Source of the DNA: CAVRGQ01 sp963720785
Lineage (GTDB): Bacteria; Actinomycetota; Acidimicrobiia; IMCC26256; DASPTH01
Direction: 5' to 3'
NCBI GenBank assembly: GCA_963720785.1
Contig: CAVRGQ010000009.1
Coordinates: 806,001-870,000, forward strand
DNA: 64,000 bases
Shown here: positions 37,081 to 45,992 of the stretch, one piece after another
Numbering within the stretch: the first letter of the stretch is position 1
How the letters are laid out: each line of letters opens with the position of its first letter
Made by a program: the position numbers and the translations under genes
The notes under the pieces: model-generated
The model's input: only the letters and a program-made list of their open reading frames with translations
Told to the model about the DNA's origin: nothing
The model's database searches: none

Positions 37081-37963
37081 ATGGACATCCACGCCCTCGG
37101 CTACCTGCGACTCGAGGCGACCGATCTCGACGCGTGGGAGCGGTTCCTGCGCGACGGGCTCGACATGGAGGTGACCCGCGACGGGGACACCGAGCTGCGC
37201 GCCGCGCATCGACGAGCGCGCGACCCGGCTCGTCGTGACCGCCGCCGACGGCGACCGGCTCGCGGCAGTTGGTTGGGAGGCGGCCGGACTGCGCGCGCTG
37301 GCGCGGGTCACCGCTGCGCTCGACGCCGCGGGCGTCGCGGTGCGCGAGGCGACGGCGGAGGAACTGGCGGACCGTCGCGTCGAGGCACTGGTGCACGTGT
37401 GCGATCCCGGTGGCACCGAATTGGAGATCTACGCGGGGCCGGCGCTCGATCACCGACCGCTGGCGTCGCGCGCCAACACGCGGTTCGTGGCCGGGGACCT
37501 CGGGCTCGGTCACGTGGTCCTGCCCGAGCCCGCGATGGCCGCGGCGATGGAGTTCTACGAGGGGATCCTCGGGTTCCAGCACCGGGACTCGATGCGCCTG
37601 CCGGGCATGGGCGCCGACGGCGCCGACGCCTGGATCCGCTTCCTCGGCTGCAACCCCCGGCACCACAGCCTCGCCATGTTGGAGGGCCCGGCGCCCGGCG
37701 GCATCGTGCACCTCATGGTGGAGGTGGACGACCTCGACGCGGTGGGGCGGGCGCTCGACCGCTGCCGCGACCTCGAGGTCCCGTTGTCGGCGACGCTCGG
37801 CCGCCACACCAACGACCACATGGTGTCGTTCTACGTGGGGACGCCCGGCGGGTTCGACGTCGAGTACGGCACCGGCGGGCGATGCGTCGATCCCACCACG
37901 TGGGTCGCGACGGAGATCACCGCGGTGAGCTACTGGGGCCACCGATGGGGTGGCACAGGTTGA
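37081..37963 (+). CDS. Type I extradiol dioxygenase (BphC/HsaC-like), one frame change
   Basis: About 294 residues with two VOC modules. The second holds the Fe(II) ligands: His in GLGHVVL, His in GGIVHLMVEV and Glu in GFDVEYGTGG. NPRHHSLAM and TNDHMVSFYV carry the active-site His and Tyr partners. The frame changes near 37204 (GCGCGC reads GCGC), in the first module. It cleaves a catechol next to the hydroxyls. This supplies the ring-cleavage step missing between the HsaA-like and HsaD-like proteins. ATG has a GGGAGA site. Confidence 0.88.
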
Positions 37964-37983
37964 TCCACAACAGGGGAGAACTG

Positions 37984-39338
37984 GTGAAGCGACTCGGCAC
38001 CGCTGGCGCGATCGTGCTCGTTGTCCTCGGCCTCGCGTTGTCCGGCGGCCTGGCCGGCGCGACCACGCGACGGCGGCGAAGGACGTGAAGGACGCGAAGG
38101 AGAAGCCGTCGGCGACCGACGTGGGCGTCAGCGCCACGGAGATCCGCATCGGCGTGATCGCCGACGTCGAGAACCCGTTCCAGCCCGGTCTGTTCCAGGG
38201 CTCGGTCGACGCGGTGTACGGCGTCGCGAAGACCATCAACCAGCAGGGCGGCATCGGTGGGCGCAAGGTCGTGGTGGACTTCTACGACTCGAAGCTCAAC
38301 CCGAACGAGTCGCGGAACGCGATGATCAAGGCCTGCCAGACCGACTTCGCGGTGGTCGGCAGCGCCACGTTGTTCCTGACCAGCGTCGACGACGAGGTGG
38401 ACTGCGCGAACCAGGCCGGCCAGCCCGTGGGCCTGCCCGAGATCGGCGGCATCGTGACCGGGGTGGCCCACCAGTGCGCCAGCGTGTCGTTCCCGGCGCA
38501 GCCGCCGCAGTTGCTGTGCGACACCGCCGACTCCGCCCCGCAGACCTACCAAGGGCAGCAGGGCGCGGCGAAGTGGCTGCTCGCGAACGTCGACAAGAAC
38601 CTGCACGGAGCGTTCGTGCTCCCCGGCGACACCAAGGACGCGTACCGCGGCATCAAGGTGCAGACCGACGTGAACGTCCACGCCGGCATCAAGAAGGACC
38701 AGGAGGTCACCAAGTCGGGCCGTGACCCGCAGAGCGCGTACACCCCGGTCGTGCAGCAGATGAAGACCGACGGCTCGAACTACGCGTTCGACGGCCTCGC
38801 GTACTCCCAGATGCTCGAGCTGCAGCAGGAGGCGGCGCTGCAGAACCTCGACGCGTCGAAGATCACCTGGCAGTGCACGGGCGCGTGTTACGACCAGAAG
38901 TACATCGAGACCGGGGGCAGCGTCACCGAGGGCACGTACATGTGGTTGGCGTACCTGCCGTTCGGCGAGGCGAAATCGAACAAGGCACTGGCCACGATGG
39001 TCAAGAACATCGGCCCTTCGAAGACGACCGGTCTCGGCGTGTACTCCTACGTCGCGGGGCTCGCGTTCCAACAGGTCATGAACGACGTCGTTGCCGAAAA
39101 GGGCGTCAACGGGGTCACCCGCCAGAACCTGCTCGACGGCCTGAAGCAGCTGACGAGCTTCGACGCCGGCGGCATCATCGGGACGACCGACATCGCGAAC
39201 AAGAAGACCTCGAGCTGCTTCGTGCTGATCCAGGTGAAGAACGGCAAGTTCGTCCGTGTCCACCCCACGAAGGCCGGCACGTTCGACTGCAGGAAGTCGA
39301 ACTACGTGACCATCAAGGAGGACCTGCTCGGCAGCTGA
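37984..39338 (+). CDS. Periplasmic substrate-binding protein, Liv type (one frame change)
   Basis: About 451 residues. Signal peptide MKRLGTAGAIVLVVLGLALSG, then KPSATDVGVSATEIRIGVIADVENPFQPGLFQGSVD and KVVVDFYDSKLNPNESRNAMIKACQ, which align motif for motif with the protein at 21720. One G is missing near 38067 in ACCACGGCGACG. GTG 37984 has a GGGGAG site and starts 21 bases after the dioxygenase stop, so it joins that operon. It is probably the ligand-capture component for the aromatic or sulfated substrate; the permease must be elsewhere. Confidence 0.86.
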
Positions 39339-39378
39339 GCGCGCGCGACCCTGGCGTCAGCCACCCACGATCGGGCGG

Positions 39379-41955
39379 TCACACGTCGGGGTGGATCACC
39401 CCGGCGAGTTCGAGGATGCGCGTCGGCGGCAGGTGCTGCTCCGTGACCCGCACACCCAGGTGCGCGAGCGCGTCCTCGATGGCGTTGGTGAGCGCGGCGG
39501 GCGCGGCGATCATCCCGCCCTCACCCACGCCGCGGTAGTTCGCCTCGATGGCGGACGGCGTCTCGAGGTGGTGGATCTCGATGTCGGGGATCTCCGAAGC
39601 GGTGGGCAGCAGGTAGTCCAGGAAGGTGCCGGCCTGGTTGTTGCCGCGCTCGTCGTAGGCCGAGTGCTCGTAGAGCACCGCGCCGATCCCCTGCGCGACT
39701 CCGCCGGTGATCTGGCCGTCGACCACCGCGGGGTTGATCAACTCGCCGCAGTCCTCGACGACGAGGTAGCGGGGGATACGCACCTTGCCGGTGGCAAGAT
39801 CGACCTCGACCCAGCACACGTGGGTGGCCTGCGCCCAACCGCCTTCGCCGCCGTCCCAACCGCCGACGACGCGGATCGCCTCACCCGGCACCCCGGGGGG
39901 ATCGTCGGCGATCGCCTTGCGGGCGACGTCGGCCATCGAGATGCTCACCGACGGGACACCGGCCACGTGGATCGACCCGTCGGTGATGACGATGTCGTCG
40001 CGATGGGCCTCGAGGAGGTCAGCCGCGTGGTCGATCACGCGGGCGCGTAGCTCGCGCGACGAGGCCATCACGGCGCCCCCCGCCATCGGCGCCGAGCGGC
40101 TGCCCCCGGTGCCCATCAGCCCGAACGGGGTGCGCGACGTGTCGCCGAAGCGGAGGCGCACCTGCTCGATCGGCACGCCGAGCTCGTCGGCCGCCACCTG
40201 CACCAGCGTGGTCTCGTGCCCCTGGCCGTGCGGCATCTGCTGGGTGTGCACCGACACGGTGCCGTCGGCCTCGAGGACCGCACGGGCGGGCTCCGCGGCG
40301 AGCAGTGCGCCGCCGCCCGGCATCACGTGGTCGGTGAAGCCGGGCGGACCGGGCGCCGCCTCGATGAAGGTGGCGAAGCCGAGGCCCAGGATGCGACCCT
40401 CGGCGCGCGCCCGCGCCTGTTCGTCGGCCCAGTCGTCGAACTGTGCCAACGCCAACGCGCGCTCCAAGGTTGCGCGGGCCGACATGCGCACGTCGAGGGT
40501 GGGACCCGTCAGCATCGTCGTCGGCAGCTCCTCGGGCCCGATCATGTTGCGCAGGCGGATCTCGTCGCGACCGATGCCGAGCTCGCGCGCCGCGACGTCG
40601 AGCATGCGCTCGCGTACCCACGTCTCCACCGCCCACGGGCCGCGGTACGCGACGTAGGTGGCCTTGTTCGACGCGGTGACGACGGAATCGAAGGCCAGTG
40701 CAGGGAGGCGGTACGGCCCGGGGATCATCGTGCGGATCAGGAGCGGGAACATCGCCGCACTGAACGGGAACGCGGGGTACGCACCCTGATCCATCGTGAG
40801 GCGGCAACGGAGGCCGAGCAGCGTGCCGTCGGCCCGGAACGCGGCGTCGACGGCCACCGTCTCCTCGCGGGCCTGACCGCCGGCGAGCAGGTGCTCGTTG
40901 CGGTCCTCGATCCACTTCACCGAGCGCCCGAGCGCCATCGCCGCCGCGCACACCGCGACGTCTTCGCGACCGACCGAGCCCTTCACCCCGAAGGCGCCGC
41001 CGATGTCCTGCGCGGTGACACGCGGCAGGGTGGCGGGATCCTTGGCGAGCAGGCCGAGCATCGACCGGGTGAGGTGCGCGACACGGCTGGGCTCCTTCAC
41101 GAAGGACTTCGCCATCTCCTTGCCCATCGTGTTGTCGGAGGACAGCGCTTCCTTGTTCTCCTGCATGAACGCGCCCACGTTGTGCGCGAGCTCCTTCATG
41201 CGTTCACGCTGGCGCACCATGTCGACGACGGAGCGCCACACGGGCTGGCGCCCCGTGAACAACCCGAGTGACCACTTGAGGACGTGGCTGTTCTGCGTGG
41301 CCGCGTGGAACTCCAACGTGGCGCGCACAGGGTCGATCTCCGCGACGCACCCGCGCGTTTCCATCGGCTGGTTCGAGTGCCGGTGCTGCACGAAGGTCTC
41401 GTGCACCACGCGATCCGCGCCGGAGAACGCGCCGGCGACGTCACCGTACCGGTCGCGGGTGCGGAACAGCACGTTGCCGCCAGCACCAGGCCAGAGCGCG
41501 GGGCGCGTGCGGTCGAACGCGTGCGCCATCGTCGCGACCGGTTCGAGCTCCGCGTAGTCGACTTCGACCAGGTTCGCCGCGTCCTCCGCCACGTACCGCG
41601 ACGTGGCGATCACCAGCGCGACCGGGTCACCGACGAAGCGCACGCGGTCGGTGGCGAGCGTGTGGAACACCGGGTTGTACAACCCCGGGAGCGCCAGCAT
41701 GCCGATCATCGGGTTGGTGAGCGCGGCCATCTCCGCACCGGTGAAGACTGCGAACACCCCCGGCACGCGGCGGGCTGCGGCCACGTCGATGCCCCGGATC
41801 TCGGCGTGCGGCAGCGGACTGCGCACGAACGCGGCGTGCGCCATCCCCGGTACGTCGACGTCGTCGACGTAGTGGCCATGACCCGTGAGCAGCCGGGGAT
41901 CCTCCACCCGGTTGACCCGGGTCCCGACGTAGCGTCCCGCAATGGCCTCACGCAT
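39379..41955 (-). CDS. Molybdopterin hydroxylase large subunit (CoxL/xanthine dehydrogenase family)
   Basis: 858 residues, intact. VNRVEDPRLLTGHGHYVDDV, QDIGGAFGVKG, AYRGPWAVETWVRERMLD, MPHGQGHETTLVQVAADELGVP and the catalytic Glu loop RGVGEGGMIAAPAALTNAIEDAL show a complete Mo-hydroxylase subunit. The AYRG form is unlike true CO dehydrogenase (AYxCSFR). Between TQNSHVLKWSLG and VTAQDIGG it has ~75 extra residues, mostly helical and charged (about 245-320). No FAD or Fe-S subunit genes are adjacent. It hydroxylates an aromatic, heterocyclic or activated C-H bond. ATG 41955 is chosen from homology. Confidence 0.88.
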   Translation of the reverse strand: MREAIAGRYVGTRVNRVEDPRLLTGHGHYVDDVDVPGMAHAAFVRSPLPHAEIRGIDVAAARRVPGVFAVFTGAEMAALTNPMIGMLALPGLYNPVFHTLATDRVRFVGDPVALVIATSRYVAEDAANLVEVDYAELEPVATMAHAFDRTRPALWPGAGGNVLFRTRDRYGDVAGAFSGADRVVHETFVQHRHSNQPMETRGCVAEIDPVRATLEFHAATQNSHVLKWSLGLFTGRQPVWRSVVDMVRQRERMKELAHNVGAFMQENKEALSSDNTMGKEMAKSFVKEPSRVAHLTRSMLGLLAKDPATLPRVTAQDIGGAFGVKGSVGREDVAVCAAAMALGRSVKWIEDRNEHLLAGGQAREETVAVDAAFRADGTLLGLRCRLTMDQGAYPAFPFSAAMFPLLIRTMIPGPYRLPALAFDSVVTASNKATYVAYRGPWAVETWVRERMLDVAARELGIGRDEIRLRNMIGPEELPTTMLTGPTLDVRMSARATLERALALAQFDDWADEQARARAEGRILGLGFATFIEAAPGPPGFTDHVMPGGGALLAAEPARAVLEADGTVSVHTQQMPHGQGHETTLVQVAADELGVPIEQVRLRFGDTSRTPFGLMGTGGSRSAPMAGGAVMASSRELRARVIDHAADLLEAHRDDIVITDGSIHVAGVPSVSISMADVARKAIADDPPGVPGEAIRVVGGWDGGEGGWAQATHVCWVEVDLATGKVRIPRYLVVEDCGELINPAVVDGQITGGVAQGIGAVLYEHSAYDERGNNQAGTFLDYLLPTASEIPDIEIHHLETPSAIEANYRGVGEGGMIAAPAALTNAIEDALAHLGVRVTEQHLPPTRILELAGVIHPDV

Positions 41956-42108
41956 GGTCGTCCCCCGAAGTCGTGATGCGTTGCGAGTGTACGGAGTCTC
42001 GGACCTTCCGTCGCCCGTTCTTCGTCGGCTCGCGTGTGCGCCACGCTTGACGCCGACCCCGCACACTGATCTTCTTCCGGGTCGACACATCACCGACAGG
42101 GGGAAGAC

Positions 42109-42876
42109 ATGACCGACTGGGTCCTCATCGACGAGCCCGCGCCGCACGTCAAGCGGATCACCATGAACCGCCCGGACAAGCGCAACGCCCTGAACCACCC
42201 GCTTCGGGGAGCGATCCTGAACGCACTGGTCGAGGGCGACCAGGACGAGAACGTCCACGTGCAGATCGTCCGGGGCGCCGGCCCGTCGTTCTCGGCCGGC
42301 TACGACCTGGCCGACGGCAACGAGGGCCACGAGCTCCCCTTCTACACACCCGGGGGCGCGGGCCAGTGGCCCCGTCACGTCACCGAGGGCTGGATGGGCA
42401 TCTGGGATCTCGCCAAGCCGGTGATCGCCCAGGTGCACGGGTTCTGCCTCGCCGGCGGCAGCGAGCTGGCCACCGGCTGCGACCTGGTGACCATCGCCGA
42501 GGACGCCCAGATGGGCTATCCGGCCGTGCGCTTCGGCGTGCCCGACATGCACTTCCACGCGTGGTTCCTGGGCATGCGCCGAGCCATGGACATGATGGTC
42601 ACCGGTGACTCGATCAGCGGTGTGGAGGCGGTGGCCGAGGGCTGGGCCAACAAGTGCTTCCCCGCCGAGCAACTCGACGACGAAACCGTGAAGTACGCGT
42701 CGCGGATCGCCGCCCTGCCGCCCGAAGTGGTGCAGCTCAACAAGCGGGTCGTCCACCGCCAGATGGACTACATGGGGATGCGCAGCGGCATCCGCGCCGG
42801 CACCGAGCTGTGCGGCCTCGGCACGTACACCCAGGCCATGGCCGACTTCGTCGCGAACATCCAGCGCGGGGGCTGA
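42109..42876 (+). CDS. Enoyl-CoA hydratase/isomerase
   Basis: 255 residues, intact. ITMNRPDKRNALN, SAGYDLADG, QVHGFCLAGGSELATGCDLVTIAEDAQMGYPAVRFGVPD and PPEVVQLNKRVV are crotonase-fold features. The first catalytic Glu position is GGSE; the second usual Glu is replaced in the VPDMHFH region, so isomerase or lyase activity cannot be excluded. It starts at an ATG with GGGGGAAG upstream and diverges from the Mo-hydroxylase gene. Confidence 0.85.
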   Translation: MTDWVLIDEPAPHVKRITMNRPDKRNALNHPLRGAILNALVEGDQDENVHVQIVRGAGPSFSAGYDLADGNEGHELPFYTPGGAGQWPRHVTEGWMGIWDLAKPVIAQVHGFCLAGGSELATGCDLVTIAEDAQMGYPAVRFGVPDMHFHAWFLGMRRAMDMMVTGDSISGVEAVAEGWANKCFPAEQLDDETVKYASRIAALPPEVVQLNKRVVHRQMDYMGMRSGIRAGTELCGLGTYTQAMADFVANIQRGG

Positions 42877-43005
42877 CCAGCGCACTCACCGAGCGGGACT
42901 CGACCTTCGGCGACTACCGCACCAGCAGCTGAGCGATCCGCCGCGTCGCCCGGGCGGTCGCCGACAGGTCGGCGAGTGCCCGGGCGCTCGTGCCGGGTAT
43001 CCTGC

Positions 43006-43434
43006 TCAGCCTCGCCCCGTAGGGGACGGGACGGGCGAGGGGTTCGGCTGCCGTCCTGACCCCTCGCCCTTCCCTGTCTCGTCGTCGGTTCCGGTGTCGG
43101 CGATCTCGGCTTGCTTGATGTCCCTCATGGTTTCGCCGCACTTTCGGGAGCACGTCCAGGTACGCATGCGTGGCGCTCCACGGACTACGACGCCGTCGAC
43201 GATCCATTCGACCTGGTGGCGCTCGTCAACGGATCCGGGCGCGTACTTGGCGGCATAGGCGGCGTGACGAGGTTCTGCAGCGACGAGTTTGAGCGAGTGA
43301 CCGAACCCGAGCCCGATGGCAAGGGCACGTAGTTCCTTGATCTGCGCGCCGAGGTTGGCGCTGGTGCGAATGAGCACATGAATGTGCAGGAACGCTTGAC
43401 CGAGAGCGGAAGCGAACGTTCGGTCACCTGCCAC
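43006..43434 (-). pseudogene. Rep-like (HUH endonuclease) C-terminal relic
   Basis: From about 43392 downward the reading shows FLHIHVLIRTSANL, like HUH motif II (HxH) of rolling-circle Rep proteins, and about 40 residues later YAAKYA, like the YxxKY Tyr motif III. A Cys pair and MRDIKQAE follow. No start or N-terminal domain can be found upstream; frames there look non-coding. It is probably the remains of a plasmid or integrative element. The whole 42877-43674 stretch contains no other convincing gene. Confidence 0.4.
43033..43069. terminator. 11-bp perfect hairpin
   Basis: GGGCGAGGGGT (43033-43043) pairs with ACCCCTCGCCC (43059-43069) around a 15-base loop, in the gap after the hydratase gene and inside the Rep-like relic. 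It could be a terminator or part of the mobile-element remnant. Confidence 0.45.
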
Positions 43435-43674
43435 GCGGCTGTGACCGCGAGCCCTTCCGCCCCGGCCGCGCGCTTCGGCGTCGAGTTCGCGATCGGTACG
43501 TGGGCGACAGCGGTGCTGGCCAGGCCACGGGGAACGGCATCAACAGCTTTGGTGGTGTGTGGCGCGTCATCAAGGTTGGCGTATCGGGTATCGGTAGCAC
43601 CGCGACATTCATTGCCCACCTCCGACAGAGCACAATATCCGTGCCGCAAGACCTCGCAGACGAACGCGTCGTAC

Positions 43675-44208
43675 TCACGCGCGCACGATGGGTTCGCCAT
43701 CACCGAGCACGTCGAGGACGTGCATGAACCGGTGCACGGCGATCGCGCTGGCGCAGATCCACCCCAGCTCGACGATCTCCTCGGCGCTGAACTCGGTCGC
43801 GAGCTGGCGGAAGGTGTCGTCGTCGACGGCGTGATGATCGGTCGCGAGGACGTCGACGAACTGTAGGGCGAGCACTTCACGCCGGCTGAACACGGACGGG
43901 TCGGGATCGACGAGGCATGCGACCTGGTCCTCGGTGACGGTTGTGTCCTTGCGAGACATCGAACACGGCTCGCACGCGCCGAGCTGCGCGCTCCGGAGCC
44001 GGACGAGCTCGTGGAGCCGGTCGTCGAGCGCGCCGCAACGGAATTGCGCCTTGTAGCTCTCATCCATCGCCCGGAGCGCCACCTTGCTATGGGCGACGAT
44101 CTGCAGGGGCAGCGCCGTCGTGTACATGCCGGTGGCGCGGCCGGCCTCGATGCGCGCACGCGTGTCGTCGTCGAGGTCTTCGTACGGGATCGGCTCGACT
44201 CGAGCCAT
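43675..44208 (-). CDS. Carboxymuconolactone decarboxylase-like (AhpD-fold) protein
   Basis: 177 residues, intact. The N-terminus MARVEPIPYEDLDDDTRARIEAG and the CxxC in LGACEPCSMSRKD are characteristic of the AhpD/CMD family; DRLHELVRLRSAQL is the preceding helix. The usual His after CxxC is missing. These act as peroxidase-like disulfide proteins or decarboxylases. ATG 44208 has a GGAGG site. It borders the Rep relic. Confidence 0.82.
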   Translation of the reverse strand: MARVEPIPYEDLDDDTRARIEAGRATGMYTTALPLQIVAHSKVALRAMDESYKAQFRCGALDDRLHELVRLRSAQLGACEPCSMSRKDTTVTEDQVACLVDPDPSVFSRREVLALQFVDVLATDHHAVDDDTFRQLATEFSAEEIVELGWICASAIAVHRFMHVLDVLGDGEPIVRA

Positions 44209-44317
44209 GGGCGGACCTCCGCGGTGTGCCGACCGCGAAAACCGTAGAGGCGCAACATCGAGCCGGTCCCGGATGGGACACCATCGACATGGGGGCGACA
44301 TGTGCGCGCGGATCATC

Positions 44318-44743
44318 ATGGCTCCGATGGCTGACCAACCAGCGGTGGAGGACGCCGCGCCCCGCGCGACGCTCGCTCGGTACGCGAACCCGCTGCTGCG
44401 ACTCGTGTTCCGGGCACCCTTGAAGCGGTCGCTCGGCCGCCAACTGGCGCGGCTGCGCTTCACGGGCCGGCGATCGGGGCGGACCTCCGCTTGCTCGACG
44501 GCACGATCGACCCCGAGCGACCGTGAAGTCGGGGCGACGCTGTGGGGCCCACCGGCGACCGCCAATCGCCTGCCTGCGGGGATCGGTCGGTGCTGCTCCG
44601 TCCGCTCGTCGCTCGACCAGTGGTCCGTGAAGGCGGAGCGGGACATCGTCGAGATCGAGGGCGCCGCCCACTCCTTCGAGGGGCAGCCCGACCTGCTGGA
44701 CCGCGCCCTCGACGCCCTCACCACTTGGGTGGAGCGGGTGTGA
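44318..44743 (+). pseudogene. Chimeric ORF: deazaflavin-nitroreductase-like start, hydrolase-like end
   Basis: 141 residues. YANPLLRLVFRAPLKRSLGRQLARLRFTGRRSGRT matches the N-terminus of F420-dependent nitroreductase-type proteins, whose substrate domain should follow. Instead, after ~50 residues of unlike sequence comes SLDQWSVKAERDIVEIEGAAHSFEG, like the C-terminal part of an alpha/beta hydrolase. A deletion or misassembly has probably fused two genes. The stop still overlaps the next gene (GTGA), so the right end keeps an operon junction. Two ATGs (44318, 44327) are possible. Confidence 0.5.
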
Positions 44744-45141
44744 GCGAGAAGAACTACGGCGTCATCGCCGACCGGCTGGCCTGGGACGTGCCGCTGAACC
44801 CGAGCGCGACCATCGAGCTGGGGCCGTTCCAGGTGTTCACCATCGGCGCGCCGGAGGAGACGGAGCACGACCTCCGTGTCCAACCGCTCGCACGGTCGAC
44901 GGCGTTGTCGCTCTATGTCCGCGCCTTCGCCGACGGCGGCGGCGAGGACGGCATGCACGCCCATCCCGACGACGCGATCTGGCTCGTGCTCCAAGGCCAC
45001 GTGTCCTTCTTCGGCGAGGGCGGCCGGCCGCTGGGCGAGCTCGGACCGCACGAGGGCATCCTCGTGCCCGCGCTCGCGAGCTACCGGTTCCGCTGTGCGG
45101 GCGCGAGTCTGCTGGCCCGCTTCGCCGCCCGTCAGCTCTGA
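44740..45141 (+). CDS. Cupin-domain protein
   Basis: 133 residues. The two cupin motifs appear as DGMHAHPDDAIWLVLQGHVSFFGEGG and, less conserved, GPHEGILVPALASYRFRC. A metal site could use His-x-His and a later residue. GTG 44740 overlaps the preceding stop by 4 bases. It may be a small dioxygenase, isomerase or sensor; no substrate is evident. Confidence 0.75.
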   Translation: MSEKNYGVIADRLAWDVPLNPSATIELGPFQVFTIGAPEETEHDLRVQPLARSTALSLYVRAFADGGGEDGMHAHPDDAIWLVLQGHVSFFGEGGRPLGELGPHEGILVPALASYRFRCAGASLLARFAARQL

Positions 45142-45175
45142 CCGCTTCGACGCGTCTGTCCGCGTCGGCGCAGCG

Positions 45176-45967
45176 TCAATCGCCGGTGAACTCCGCGGGG
45201 CGCTGTTCCACCAACGCCTGCACGCCCTCGCGCCGGTTGCGCGTCGTCGAGATCAGCGCCTGGGCAGCGCGTTCTTCTTCGAAAGCGGTGAGCATGTCGC
45301 TGTCGAGCGAGCGTCGATAGAGGCGCTTGGTCATGCCCAGCGCCCGGGTCGGTCCCGCTGCCAACCGCACCGCCAGCTCGGTCGCGGTCGCCACGACGTC
45401 CGCGGCCGGGACGCAGCGGTTCACGACGCCCCACGACGCCAGCGTCTCCGACATCACCGGTTCGCTGAGCATGGCGATCTCGTTGAGGCGGTGGAACGGA
45501 ATGATCCGCGGTAGGAAGTAGGGGTCGCCGGCATGCGGGACCATGCCGCGCCGGGTGAACACGTGCGTCCACCGGGCGCCCTCCGCCGCGACGACGAGGT
45601 CGGCGAGGAGCGCCAGCATCCACCCGGCGCCGGCGACCGTGCCGGTGACCGCTGAGACCACGGGTGTCTCGGTCTCCCACAGCTGCTGGAACAAGCGTTG
45701 GTAGTCGACGGTGAGATAGCGGTAGTCGATAGGAGCGAGATCCTTCGCGGCGTCAGGACCGGCGGTGATGTCCGCGCCCGTGCAGAAGTCGCGCTGGTTC
45801 CCCGCCAGGACGATGGCCCGCAGGGTGTGGTCCGCATCGGCCCGCTGCAGGAACATCCGCAGCGCGTTGCAGGAATCGACGTCGATGGCATTGCGGCGGG
45901 CGGGGCGGTCGAGCGTCACCACTGCCACCGCGCCGGTCGTCTCGAAGCGCACACCGTCGACTGTCAC
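45176..45967 (-). CDS. Enoyl-CoA hydratase/isomerase
   Basis: 263 residues from GTG 45967. VVTLDRPARRNAID, FCTGADITAGPD, VTGTVAGAGWMLALLADLVVAAEGARWTHVFTRRGMVPHAG and GPTRALGMTKRLYRRSLD are crotonase features; both usual catalytic Glu positions are replaced (AGAG and VPHAG), so hydratase activity is doubtful. GTG 45967 is chosen over 45979 because the -10 TAGTGT (minus, 45981-45976) ends 8 bases before it and would overlap the other start. Divergent from the ligase at 45993. Confidence 0.8.
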   Translation of the reverse strand: MTVDGVRFETTGAVAVVTLDRPARRNAIDVDSCNALRMFLQRADADHTLRAIVLAGNQRDFCTGADITAGPDAAKDLAPIDYRYLTVDYQRLFQQLWETETPVVSAVTGTVAGAGWMLALLADLVVAAEGARWTHVFTRRGMVPHAGDPYFLPRIIPFHRLNEIAMLSEPVMSETLASWGVVNRCVPAADVVATATELAVRLAAGPTRALGMTKRLYRRSLDSDMLTAFEEERAAQALISTTRNRREGVQALVEQRPAEFTGD

Positions 45968-45985
45968 AGAATCTGACACTAGCGT
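45964..45985. promoter_or_regulatory. Overlapping divergent -10 elements with TGTCA/TGACA repeat
   Basis: ACACTAGCGT (45976-45985) encodes TAGTGT on minus and TAGCGT on plus, overlapping by two bases. The plus hexamer ends 7 bases before ATG 45993, the minus one 8 bases before GTG 45967, so both genes are probably leaderless. TGTCA and TGACA (45963-45967, 45974-45978, approx.) form an imperfectly spaced palindrome that could be an operator. Confidence 0.55.
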
Positions 45986-45992
45986 CTACGCC

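Noticed and set aside
39379..41955. Carbon monoxide dehydrogenase (CoxL form I)
   Set aside because: The active-site AYxCSFR motif is absent and CoxM/CoxS genes are missing; kept as generic molybdenum hydroxylase.
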